Assembly (NCBI GenBank): GCA_902786595.1
Contig: CADADB010000007.1
Location: forward strand, 6,536 to 70,535
Length of the DNA stretch: 64,000 bases
Reading direction: 5' to 3'
From: an uncultured Bacteroidota bacterium
Lineage (GTDB): Bacteria > Bacteroidota > Bacteroidia > Bacteroidales > WCHB1-69
Below the pieces are notes generated by a model. It searched no databases, was not told where the DNA came from, and saw nothing but the letters and a program-made list of their open reading frames with translations. Both the position numbers and the translations under genes were made by a program. Every line of letters starts with the position of its first letter. Position 1 is the stretch's first letter. This document shows positions 34,701 through 45,300 of this stretch, in pieces.

Positions 34701-35489
34701 CTAATTCTTCACACACCTCACGGCACAAAAATGGAGATCCGCCAACGAACTGATTGAAGGGTCAGAATGGATACTCATCTCGAAAATATAGGGTTGCGGA
34801 TAGATGGAGTCGGGCCAGCCATAATTCCACGCAGGATACGGATCCGGACTAATGTTGGCAGTATCAATGACCGGCGCCGGTTTCGGATAATCGTCGTTGA
34901 AGTCGGCACACCAATAGATGGCACTCTCGTGTTCTTTCCAATGTTCCCATAGGCCACCGGCATGTAGTGGATAGTCATGGACAAAGCCCGTAGGAAGAGC
35001 GGAGAAACCTGTTTGGTTGAAATGTTCGGGCTCGTTGCCCAAATTCACGCCTTCGACACGCCAGCTTTTGTCGGCCAACGCCTTGCTGACTGAACCGGAA
35101 GTGTCCCAAAAAGTGGGATGGTTGGCAAGATAGCTGACGAGTGTCTGCCACTCGTTAGAGGTGGGAAGGTGCCAACCGTCGGGACAAATTCCTTGCGTGG
35201 TCGTGCCGGTCTCAAAAGTGCCGTTTTGCGCGGCAGCGGCGTTGTAATACACTTTGCCGGAAAAGGTTAAATACGCGGGCTTTTGAAGAAGAATGTCGTA
35301 TGTACTCAGCTCCGAACCGTCAGGGAGGTGCGTGACCTTAAGGTCCTGGCTCATCCAGACCTGGTCGCCGATTTTCACCGTGCTATATTGGTTGCCATCT
35401 ACATCCGTGAGAGGTCCATCGGGCTCGGGCTTGCAGGCCGTCGTCAAAAAAACAGCGGTTCCCAAAAGAAATGCAATGATTTTTTTCAT
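34701..35489 (-). CDS. FISUMP-domain lipoprotein
   Basis: A 262-residue lipoprotein. The lipobox is LTTAC with Cys at about residue 19. The rest is a Fibrobacter succinogenes major paralogous domain: VDGNQYSTVKIGDQVWMSQD, then CPDGWHLPTSNEWQTLVSYL and later GFSALPTGF. FISUMP proteins are surface proteins of unknown role in Fibrobacteres and Bacteroidetes. It is the first gene of the minus-strand stretch that leads into the RHS locus, but it is not clearly in the same operon. Confidence 0.88.
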   Translation of the reverse strand: MKKIIAFLLGTAVFLTTACKPEPDGPLTDVDGNQYSTVKIGDQVWMSQDLKVTHLPDGSELSTYDILLQKPAYLTFSGKVYYNAAAAQNGTFETGTTTQGICPDGWHLPTSNEWQTLVSYLANHPTFWDTSGSVSKALADKSWRVEGVNLGNEPEHFNQTGFSALPTGFVHDYPLHAGGLWEHWKEHESAIYWCADFNDDYPKPAPVIDTANISPDPYPAWNYGWPDSIYPQPYIFEMSIHSDPSISSLADLHFCAVRCVKN

Positions 35490-35521
35490 AATGATTGACT
35501 TTTATTATTGTGATTGATTTA

Positions 35522-35659
35522 CTAATTTTGTGTAAACTCCGAGGCCTGCACGAAGTTGTCGGGGGAGAAGAAGCGGGCAATTACGGGATCGTACAAACGG
35601 CCGTTCATGTTGATGATTTTCAGGTCGGCGTAGTGCTCGTGGCCAGTGAAGCCGCGTAT
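35522..35659 (-). pseudogene. Orphan RHS core fragment
   Basis: About 45 codons identical in pattern to the RHS core: RGFTGHEHYADLKIINMNGR, LYDPVIARFFSPDNFVQ, then SEFTQN and a stop. In the complete copies the sequence goes on as SYNRYSYCLNNPLQ. This is a third, truncated core copy with no tip. Confidence 0.85.
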
Positions 35660-35687
35660 GTGATTTCTAACAACTTTGTCCATTTCT

Positions 35688-36141
35688 TTAGATGACTTTC
35701 GCATTGATTAATAACGACAGCATAAAGAAAGCAACAATTATCATAGTATGTAAGAGGGCAATAGCAACAATGAGAACCATCGGTAAGGTTCTTCTCAAGT
35801 TTTCAATAGATTTAACAAAAGATTCCCCGGCATAAGACAAGAACACTTCCGTTTTTTTTTTCTGATGATTTTATGGTGTGATGATCGATTACAGACAGTG
35901 CAATTACAACTAAAAACATACCTATAAAAACGAACAGGAAATATGCCTTGTGATATTGCAATACAAGATTTGGAAAGAAAAAGGGGACAATACTCCACAA
36001 CACCATCCAAATATGAAATCCCAAAAATCCCAAAGCGCTTGATATTGTGGAATACATTATTTCCAGCGAGAACCATTGATATGCTCTGCTAAGCCACTTC
36101 AACCACCATGAAACATGGATATTATTTACTCGTGTATTCAT
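35688..36141 (-). pseudogene. Frameshifted small membrane protein (poly-A tract)
   Basis: From ATG 36141 the frame gives at least two membrane helices and then reaches a run of ten A (minus strand) near 35855-35864. The reading frame then ends after SVLVLCRGIFC. In another frame past the A-run the sequence continues TEVFLSYAGESFVKSIENLR and two more helices to TAA 35688-35690. The intact neighbour at 36169-36624 has SYAGKDFLKQLEETRTQ at the same place, so the shift is real relative to the family. Slippage or sequence error are the explanations. Confidence 0.75.
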
Positions 36142-36168
36142 GTTTATGTAGTATTAGTTTGGAATTTA

Positions 36169-36624
36169 TCACTTGCATAAATATATAACACTAAATGTGT
36201 TAATCAAAATGGGGGCAAAAAACAGATTCATAAAAACAATCACTTCTAAAATAAAGGACCTTTGTGTTCTTGTTTCTTCCAATTGCTTTAGAAAATCTTT
36301 ACCTGCATATGATTCCATCCTTTTGTAGTATTTTCCGCTTTTAATTACTAATAATATTGATAAAGCTATGGATATGGCCACAACAGCTCCCCAAAAGCAA
36401 AGCAGACAGATTATCACATCATTTGCGTTTAGCCAAGTAATTTGCCAATCAGATAAATACTTATACAAGACTAACGGTAGTGTAAAAAAACAGCCTATCA
36501 ATCCAATAATCATGAACAAGGTTGTCCATGGAGGAACAGAATAATTGAAATTATCATACGATTCTATTCGAAAATAGATTTTTGCAAGAAAGCATAAAAA
36601 AGTATTATCACTATTTTTTTTCAT
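36169..36624 (-). CDS. Small membrane protein of the RHS locus
   Basis: A 151-residue protein with four hydrophobic helices (about residues 33-53, 70-95 and 120-148). The cytosolic loop YKRMESYAGKDFLKQLEET is shared with the frameshifted gene downstream. No family name known. Its place after RHS tips resembles that of immunity or accessory genes, but no such activity can be read. Confidence 0.65.
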   Translation of the reverse strand: MKKNSDNTFLCFLAKIYFRIESYDNFNYSVPPWTTLFMIIGLIGCFFTLPLVLYKYLSDWQITWLNANDVIICLLCFWGAVVAISIALSILLVIKSGKYYKRMESYAGKDFLKQLEETRTQRSFILEVIVFMNLFFAPILINTFSVIYLCK

Positions 36625-36635
36625 GACGCAAACTA

Positions 36636-37298
36636 TTAATACATTTTTCCAAATCCTCCAAATCCGTCAGTTGTTACATCCAAAATGAAATAAGAGGTTG
36701 AAACGATGAGTCCAACAGGGCCAAGAAGTCCTACACCAGTCATAATCAAATCCATTCCAAATTTCGTAGTAACCATCCAATCAAACCCATTAGTTGTTGT
36801 ATAAATTCCGTAATTCGCAATTTCCATAACTGTAGAAGTAACTGACGCTGCTCCTCCCAACATTTTGCTCATTTTCAAATATTTTGAACCAACACGACCC
36901 AATGTTTTTTCAATTCGAATTTTCCTCTCATCGCCCAATTTTCTAAATTGGTACCATTTTTGACTATCAGAGAAATTGTACCTCACAACTGCATCGAAAA
37001 GATTGGTTTTGGCTCCATTGGCCAAGGAAAAACCGTTCAACCCATTGATATACCCCGGATTGATTGGGGCCACGTATTGGAAATTACTGGAGAAGCTGCC
37101 CGTCTGCTCGGAGGGGTCGCCTATCCGGTAGAAGCCCGCACCTTTCAGGGGAGAGGAAGAAAAAGTGAAATCCACGGGATTCCCCCAGTCAATGAACACC
37201 TGCGGCAGCTTGAGGTTCGATATCCGTCCGTCGGCGTAGTAGTAGCGCATTTCACCGTCACTGGTGAACACGCCTTCGTTAAAATACATTTCCTTCAT
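36636..37298 (-). CDS. Possible displaced RHS tip protein
   Basis: A 220-residue protein with no RHS core. Its N-terminus (EGVFTSDGEMRYYYADGRIS) resembles YD-repeat sequence, and its C-terminal part is glycine-rich with hydrophobic stretches (MTGVGLLGPVGLIVSTSYF) like tips of neighbouring RHS proteins. I infer an orphan C-terminal tip left by recombination. It overlaps the 120-residue gene upstream by 4 bp. Confidence 0.5.
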   Translation of the reverse strand: MKEMYFNEGVFTSDGEMRYYYADGRISNLKLPQVFIDWGNPVDFTFSSSPLKGAGFYRIGDPSEQTGSFSSNFQYVAPINPGYINGLNGFSLANGAKTNLFDAVVRYNFSDSQKWYQFRKLGDERKIRIEKTLGRVGSKYLKMSKMLGGAASVTSTVMEIANYGIYTTTNGFDWMVTTKFGMDLIMTGVGLLGPVGLIVSTSYFILDVTTDGFGGFGKMY

Positions 37299-37657
37299 AT
37301 TGTTATTTTAGTGAATAGTTGTCCGAAAAAGAGCAAAACCGATATGGATACGTAAGCCCAAACAACGAAACCCTTACTATGCATATCTGCTTTTTCATCG
37401 TATTTGTCACATAAGTCTATATATTTTTTTTCATTAAAAACAAAAAGATGATTTGTCAATAAAATCATAATTGGAAAAACGATGTCAACAAGAACACCCG
37501 ATAAATTCAGTATATGCAAAATAGTTAGCAAATTGAAAATTTGCAACAAGGAAATCAAGCTACATGCATCTATATAAATGAGTGATGTTAACTCAACTTC
37601 TTGAAGAAGTTTTGATTTGCATATTCTATAAAAACAATATTCCCAAAATCTAAACAT
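37295..37657 (-). CDS. Small membrane protein of the RHS locus
   Basis: A 120-residue protein with about three membrane helices and a charged loop (FNEKKYIDLCDKYDEKADMH). It has the same general plan as the proteins at 35688 and 36169 but no clear sequence match. It is translationally coupled to the 220-residue gene. An immunity-like role is possible, not shown. Confidence 0.6.
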   Translation of the reverse strand: MFRFWEYCFYRICKSKLLQEVELTSLIYIDACSLISLLQIFNLLTILHILNLSGVLVDIVFPIMILLTNHLFVFNEKKYIDLCDKYDEKADMHSKGFVVWAYVSISVLLFFGQLFTKITI

Positions 37658-37669
37658 AACACACGTGAT

Positions 37670-38938
37670 TTATCTGAACGGCATTCCTGGATAACCTACA
37701 GGTATATAACCTTTTTTTATCATATCGTTTCTATCATAATGTTGACGACGTATCTCTTTTTGCATTTCAGGATAGTGTTTTATTTGAATATTGTAATGTA
37801 ACGACAACCATACACCCAAGGGACCAAACATTCCAACTATATCCATTGTTCCATCTGAACTATATTTAATTCTTTCGAACGTAGATTCTGATTGGGAGAT
37901 TTTATAGATCGAATATAATGCATCTATTGTCCCCATAATGTTGCCAGCAGTGTTCATAGTTTTACCAATTTGTGATACGGATCGTGTTTTAACATGTAGA
38001 TTTTGGACACAACCATTATTATTATAATTAAAACAAATTCCTTTTTCACTAATTGTAAATTGAAATGTTGAATTGGATTGTTTGAGTATAGTGCCTCCCA
38101 TGCTTAATAATTCGGACGACGTAGTAACTATCTTTTGCGGATAACTTAAACCAATCTCTATTTCTGAAGAAGATATGGCCTCCTGTTGTTTGGCCTTACC
38201 TATCACCACCTCCTCCAACGGGTAAAGATAGTGTAAACCACCGTATTCATCACCATAAATCCTTTGGCCATTTTTAGAAAAACCAACCACCACACTGCCA
38301 ACCCTTGAGTAAATTTCTCCGTTCACTTCAACATAATCGCTGGTACTCTCAAACCATTGCAGGTCCCGTTTTGAATCTATGTACCAGTCGTTAAAAGACC
38401 ATTCCCCGCTCGGGTCCACCCACTGCAACGGGTTGTTCAGGCAATACGAATACCGGTTGTAGCTCTGCGTGAAGTCCGGTGCCTGCACGAAATTGTCAGG
38501 CGAGAAGAAACGGGCGATCACGGGGTCGTACAAACGGCCGTTCATGTTGATGATTTTCAGGTCAGCGTAGTGCTCGTGACCGGTAAAGCCCCGGGAGAAA
38601 CGGAAAGAACCCGCCAAGTTGCCGGACAGCGTGGTGGAGTCGAAAGTGAGCCAGTCGGTGTCGGTCTTCACGTTGCCCCACGGGTCGAAATGGAGATTGC
38701 GAATCACCTGTTTGTTGGCATTGGTGATGTGCGTGTAGCTGCCCAAGCGGTCAGGGTGTACGTAGTACATGCTATCGACACCGTTGCGGCGCACGCAGAT
38801 GGCGGCGAGGCCGTTTATCTCCGCGTATCGTACGGATCTGCACGTATATTTTGTCAAGCTATATGTCTGGTTCGAGAACATTTTTCTTTGACGATGTGAA
38901 AGTAAGGGGACCTCTATTTTTTCATTTCCGCACCACAT
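37670..38938 (-). CDS. Displaced RHS core plus alternative tip
   Basis: A 422-residue product. Residues 1-42 are unrelated to RHS. Homology starts sharply at GLAAICVRRNGVDSMYYV and follows the big RHS protein through LYDPVIARFFSPDNF to NPLQWVDPSGEW. The tip that follows (about 245 residues) is unlike the tip of the big protein. There is no signal peptide and few upstream repeats, so it is likely a silent cassette that can replace the tip by recombination. The true start, if any, is uncertain. Confidence 0.7.
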   Translation of the reverse strand: MWCGNEKIEVPLLSHRQRKMFSNQTYSLTKYTCRSVRYAEINGLAAICVRRNGVDSMYYVHPDRLGSYTHITNANKQVIRNLHFDPWGNVKTDTDWLTFDSTTLSGNLAGSFRFSRGFTGHEHYADLKIINMNGRLYDPVIARFFSPDNFVQAPDFTQSYNRYSYCLNNPLQWVDPSGEWSFNDWYIDSKRDLQWFESTSDYVEVNGEIYSRVGSVVVGFSKNGQRIYGDEYGGLHYLYPLEEVVIGKAKQQEAISSSEIEIGLSYPQKIVTTSSELLSMGGTILKQSNSTFQFTISEKGICFNYNNNGCVQNLHVKTRSVSQIGKTMNTAGNIMGTIDALYSIYKISQSESTFERIKYSSDGTMDIVGMFGPLGVWLSLHYNIQIKHYPEMQKEIRRQHYDRNDMIKKGYIPVGYPGMPFR

Positions 38939-38983
38939 CTTACCAGCATCCTTCGTTCTGTGTTAATTGAAACATGTTAAAAT

Positions 38984-39376
38984 TTATTGATATATGTATC
39001 GGTATTTGTCTCTTTCCAATTCATCTTTCGTCAAAACCACTTTAATAAAAAGTTTTTCTTTTGAAATTTCACACATGGAATATTGTCTCACTACTGTATC
39101 CTCAATAAAAAACAATGTAATGATTTGTTTTTTGTTTGGAATGATCGGTTTGTTTTTAGTTCCATTTAAAATATATGAATCTGACTTGTTAGATTCAATA
39201 TAAGCCAACATGTCTATTGAGTTTAAAACAGGAAATGTATCACATTCATCGACACTCACATTGACCCATACAGGTTTGGCAGAATGATTTATTATTGTCA
39301 TTCTTGCTTTTGGCGGATCATATGTACACGCAAGCAATAATAAACATAAAACGAGAAAACAAAAAAAATTCTTCAT
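38984..39376 (-). CDS. Small lipoprotein next to the RHS tip
   Basis: A 130-residue lipoprotein; lipobox LLLLAC with Cys at about residue 17. The remainder is beta-rich (RMTIINHSAKPVWVNVSV) and ends in basic KYRYIYQ. It lies 15 bp after the end of the large RHS gene, the usual place for an immunity gene, which is the most likely guess. Confidence 0.65.
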   Translation of the reverse strand: MKNFFCFLVLCLLLLACTYDPPKARMTIINHSAKPVWVNVSVDECDTFPVLNSIDMLAYIESNKSDSYILNGTKNKPIIPNKKQIITLFFIEDTVVRQYSMCEISKEKLFIKVVLTKDELERDKYRYIYQ

Positions 39377-39391
39377 TTGACTATGAAATAT

Positions 39392-42300
39392 TTAATGTAT
39401 TATATTTGCTGATAATAAACGTAAATAATTGAACCAACTAATATTTTGTGATGGCCAAGAATTAATAAGACTGTTTGCTCCAAAATAATTTTGAGATAAA
39501 TAATTTGCCCAAGTTTCTGTCCAAAACAAATCATGGCTCCATCCATTAATTCCGTCAAACGACGCACTTATAAAACTTTCCTTCGCTATTATGGAATAAT
39601 ATGCAACCAAACCCACTTTCCGAGCTTGAAGTATATGACCAAATTCGTGCTGCAATAGTTGTTTCGTGTATAAAGAACGACTATCCATAGAATATTGTCC
39701 CTTAGATAATATAATTCCTCTTCCTGGGAGTGTTGCAGCAGATCCTTCCGGTATATTAGCTTCGTATAAATTGACACCTTCAAATTTTCCAACATATTTA
39801 CCAGTTACTGTCTTTTCTCCTATAGGCTTACCTATCGCACCATAATTGTCTGATAAATCAAAAGATGCTGTCCCTGTCCAAAAATTTGTTCCTTTATATA
39901 AAGCATCAATTCCTCCAATTATTCCACCTGTTAAACTGCCTATAAATATACCTATTCCTCCTTGTGTTATTCCATTTATTAATCCTTTACTAAAGGAGTT
40001 CCCTGAAATCCATGAATTTCCTGAGCTTGTAATAAAACTACCAATAAAACCAGATGCAGCACCAGATGCAGCACCAGAAAGAAAACCCGTTGCAGAAACA
40101 CCTGCTGTAGTTCCTGTAAAGCCAGCGATAAAACTTCCTCCTGCAAAAGCAGTACTAATTCCAGCTCCAATCCCTGCACTAAGAGCTCCTGCAACAGCAC
40201 CTATTCCAAAATAGGCAAGTCCTTGCCAGCAATTTTCTATATTATTTGCATTTAATACCACATTCAAAAAACCACCTATGGCGGCACCAACAATAAGATG
40301 CCAAAACTCCCCGCTCGGATCCGTGTATTGCAGCGGGTTGTTCAAACAATACGAATACCGATTGTAGCTCTGCGTGAAGTCAGGCACCTGCACAAAATTG
40401 TCGGGCGAGAAGAAGCGGGCTATCACGGGGTCGTACAAGCGACCGTTCATGTTGATGATTTTCAGATCCGCGTAGTGCTCGTGGCCGGTGAAGCCTCGGG
40501 AAAAGCGGAAGGTTCCCGCCAGGTCGCCGGACAATGCGGTGGTGTCGAACATCTTCCAATTAGCATCGTTTTTCACATTGCCCCACGGGTCGAAGTGGAG
40601 GTTGCGGATTACTTGTTTGTTGGCGTTGGTGATATGGGTGTAGCTACCTAAGCGGTCGGGGTACACATAGTACATGCTATCGACACCGTTGCGGCGCACG
40701 CAGATGGCGGCGAGGCCGGTCGCGCCGTAAACGTAGTTGTAATGGGTGGTCACCCCGCCGGCTTCCACCTCCTTCTCGTAATTTGCGCTGATGTAGTAGC
40801 GGGTGCGCTCCACCTGCCCGTTGCGCTTGAACACGGCCTTCACACGCTGGTTGTCGGCCCCGTATTCTAACAGGATTTCCGCATCGCCCTCCGCGATGCG
40901 TGTCGGCTGGTTAAAGACATTGTACTCTGTTAAACAATCGGCAGCGGAGATGGCATTGGGGAAGTTGGTCGAGGGTGTCACCTTCGTCACCGCGTGCGGT
41001 TTGTCGCTGTCGTAGCGGTACGTTCCCGCAAAGGTATTGCTCAGAATGTTGCCTTGGGAGTCATACGTGGTGGTGAATGTCTGGGAGGAGCCATTGAGTG
41101 TACCTTGCGTGAACGAAGTCAGTCGGTCCATGTTGTCGTATTGGAACGTCTCGAACTGGCTGTTCTTTTGGGTACGCTGCGTGAGCCGCCCCATGTTGTC
41201 GTAGGTGTAGTGGAAGTTCTGGATGGTGGAATCCACGGAGAAAGGTTGCTCTATTGGATCAGTCAAGTCAGGCAGCCCGTTCACACCATTCGTGCCGTTT
41301 GGCTCAATCAGCTGTGACAAAGGGACGAGAGAATCATGTATTATCGGTGTCATGCCATAGTTTTTTAGGCCAGTCTTAATATGCGTGAGCAGTCCAGCAG
41401 GATTATACTCATACTCGGTGGCTGTGGCATTGCCGTAACCGCATTTGGTGGGTTGCCCGTATGTATTATAGGAGTATGCTTTATAAATATGCTTGTTATT
41501 GTCGTGGCGGACTATTTCTGAAAGTCTGCCTTTGCCTGTATAAGAGTAATCCAGCGTGAAACCGTCGGGGTAGGTTAGTGTGGCAAGCTGCCCGTAGGTG
41601 TTGTAGGCGTAGGATTCGACGTAAGGCGTGTTGTCAATATAGCGGATGTGCTGGGTGAGGCGGGAGAGGGTGTCATAGGTGTACTGTTCGGCATTTGTAC
41701 CATTTATTGTTATTCGGTAAAGTCTGCCTTTCCCTTTATTGTGGTTGTTATGTTGGTCGTAGTAATACTGCATGTTCTTGATAACGCCTAAACTGTCAAT
41801 ATATTGTTTATGTGTCACACGCCCCAATTTGTCGTAACTCAATTTCAATGTATCACGGCGAGCGTCCACTTGTTTGACCATCTCTCCAAATGCGTTGTAT
41901 TCATACGTTGTCACGCCTGCATCGGGATCCTGAAGACGGATGCGGTTACCACGTTGGTCGGAGACAGTCGTGATTGTGTTTCCACCGAATGTCACCGTAG
42001 TATTTAGGACGGTTTTGCCGTTTAAGACTCCTGGCGTGTAACTGTACTGTATCTGCCCACCTTGATCAGATGTCTGAATAACTCTTCCTGCCGCATCGGT
42101 GGTTTTGGAGGAGGACACTTGTCGCAGATTGTCTGTAATGGTGGTAATACGGCCGGAACGGGAATATGAAAGATTCAGATAGGTATCATATTCGGAATCA
42201 ACACGACCATACGAATCATAGGAATAAATATGCCATATTTTCTGGTTGTCCGGGGTGTTGCGGATATATGGTTTCGACACTTTTTCCACCCAACCCTTAA

Positions 42301-45300
42301 CATTATACCGCGTATCTGTATAAAATCCGTTTTCACGCGTACAAATGTTCCGTCCAAGCAAATCATAATATTGCTCGGTGTCAAACGTTCTTCCAGGGAC
42401 GTGGGTTATGGTATAGTATTTTGCGTATGGAATTTCGTCACCTGTGTACCAACCATATCGGATGGTGTCCGTGTTGCCGTCAGGATGTCGGACAGCCGTG
42501 AGTTTTCCGAAAGCATCGTAAGAATAAGCGGTAGTAAGCAGATTCGCATCTGTGGCATTAAGAACAAGTCCAGTGCGTGGGTCACTTACCACACTGGCAA
42601 CATGGTTCATTGCATTGAACTCCGTAACACAAAATCGTCCAGTGATATCGAAAAACCTTGAGACAGACCTGCTTTCGCAACCTGTGGCGGATGCTGTCTC
42701 ACTTTTCACGTTTCCGAACCCATCATATGTGTTATACGTCACCGTGTTCGTGACACCATCACATAACGTGCTGGAAGAAAGCATTCTTCCATTTGAATAA
42801 TAAGTGAAGGACTGTTTTTTGGTGAAAAAATCTGTAGAGTTGCCAAAAAACGAATACGAAACGATGGAATCCGTATGAGTGGTAAATCCACCGTTGGATA
42901 AATTAATAGTAGAGAAATGGTATTGTACCGAATCCTTGGTGAGGAATCCTGTCGCATTGATGTCCTTTGTTATGGTGGATGTGCCGACAAGCCGTCCGTC
43001 ACTGTTCACTGTGTTTTGTTGTGTCACACTTGTAAGCGACAGATTGTCGTGGCTGACACTTCTATAAATGAGAGGAATCCTTCTGTTTTGCGCAAGGACA
43101 AGAATAGATGGTGAATATGTCACATCTTGTGTGATATTGTATCCTATTCTAACTCTCTTCTTAACAGGCATCAGCACATCTTGCCACAATCCGTTGCTTT
43201 GCAGGTTAGCCAAGTGGACGGTGTCAGAGGCATTTCTGACGGAGTCAACTTGTGTGATGGTGGAGAAACCCAAGACGGAATGCCTACGGAAACTGTATTG
43301 AGGGTTTTTGAATTGATAATGATATACACTTTCTCGGGAAGGTCGGTCTCCCGAAGCACGCATGGTTTTAACCACATCAAAATAATAAGGAAGGGGTTTG
43401 ATAAAAGAGGCATATTGGTAATAGTAGCCTTGAATGTCTTGATAATGCCACTGCACGTACGAACTATCACCCTGTGTAATCTTGGTCGCATAACGGTTGG
43501 TTTTGTTCTCATTGAACTCATATAAGGTCAGTTGGCTGTTGACATCATATTGCCACGCCACCAAAAAGTCAAGCCGTTTGTCGGAATTGAAATTGCCTAT
43601 AACGAGGTTGAACAAATCAGGGACTGGATTCCCATAAATACTTTTGCGAGGCATCACATAAGGATAATTCGACGAAGCCCATGATTGGTTAAAAAACAGC
43701 TGTACAGAATCATTATAATACCCTTTCCCCAAATAAACAAATAGTTTCAAACTTCCATTAGATGTCTTACGGAATGTCAAAATATCGCTGAAGCCGTCGT
43801 TGTTCACATCCAGTAGAATTGGAGACAGTGTATCGTTTGTGAGTTGGCGGGACAGCGGAATCTGTTCAAAAAAACCATTTCCGTTTCCCAATGCGCAACC
43901 ATAATTATTAAAAGAATTAAAATATATATAGTCAGAAATGCCGTCGCCATTGAAATCTCCAAAAGAAAGTGGTTTTTTATAAAAATGATAATCACTACAG
44001 ATACACTCTATGTGTTCAGTTGTCGGGTTATACTTGTACACAGACATTGTGTTGTTTTTCACAAGCGCAAATTCTAATTGTCCGTCCCCATCATAATCCA
44101 ACAAGTCGAATTTTCCAGTGGAATGATCTATGGTTATTTCCGTTTGCCTGTTGATTCTATACAACAACACGTTGTCTTGATTGTAACAAATCAAAAGCTG
44201 ATGTGTCCCGTCTCCATAAAAATCCCCTGCCAACACAGTTTTAACACTATCAACGTTAGATAATTGTAGAAGCGTAACTTCATTCTGACTTGAAACCAAA
44301 GCTGTTACAGAAAGTTCTCTATCGGACGAGTTGTAATATGTTGTGATGACCTCGCTGTAACCATCACCGACAAGATCCGCTGGAATAACTGAAAAAATAT
44401 GCTGATTGTGGGATTGATTGTCTGCGAACAATTCCTGAAAAGAATTGTTTGCATTTATTAGAACCCTTCGTTTGCTATTGTTGTATTCCAAAATGTCACT
44501 TAGTCCATCTCCGTTAAAATCAAGAGCGAAATGGGCGGTACCTTCATCAAAAACCATGTTGGGAACTGACAACTGGGAAGTGGTCGGTGTACCATACGTC
44601 AGCGTAGTCCACTCCACTCTCGTCGGGTTCAGCGCCGAGGAGTCCGAAGCCATGAGTTGCACTTTGGTCAGCCGTTTTGGAGATTCGTTGGAATAGGTAA
44701 ACTGATACTGACGTACCATTTCGTAACTTGAACCGTTCTTGTATTGCACGGTTATCTTCCGCAAAAGGTGGGAGTGGACAATCTCGTAACCCGCCACAAA
44801 GTCGGAAGTCAAATACGGATAAATGTCGTATGTGAACGACACCCTCGCGTAAGGGGACAAACTCGCCGCTGAATTGCCCGTATAATCAATATGGTCAATC
44901 CAGATTTCACCTCCGCTGCCGCCGTAAGTGAAAGTCATGTAGTTGCCGTTGATATCCGTGATTTTGTTGATATACCAACTATAGACTTTTGTGCCTAACA
45001 TCTGCCTCGAATCCGCACTGTTGCCGTACTCCACCACGCTGCCGTCATCACGATAAACCTTAAACCAAGCTGGGCCGTTTTCGATGGATCCGTAAGGAAT
45101 AATCTTGGAAAAATCCTCGAACTCCGGCAAATGTTCAACCCCTGGGTATCCATACATTGCACCATTGATACACACTAACCGGTTCCCGTCCAAGGCGAAT
45201 CGGTCGGTGTTATCCATCATTACGGAGGAAGAACGTGAATCCAAAAACTTGTTCTGTCCCACCCGGGTGATGGCGGACAAACCGCCCAAATCCCATTGGC

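Noticed and set aside
39642-39668. Calling the RHS protein an M-type peptidase
   Set aside because: A single HEFGH motif in a variable tip is not enough to name the whole protein; it is kept as a possible activity only.
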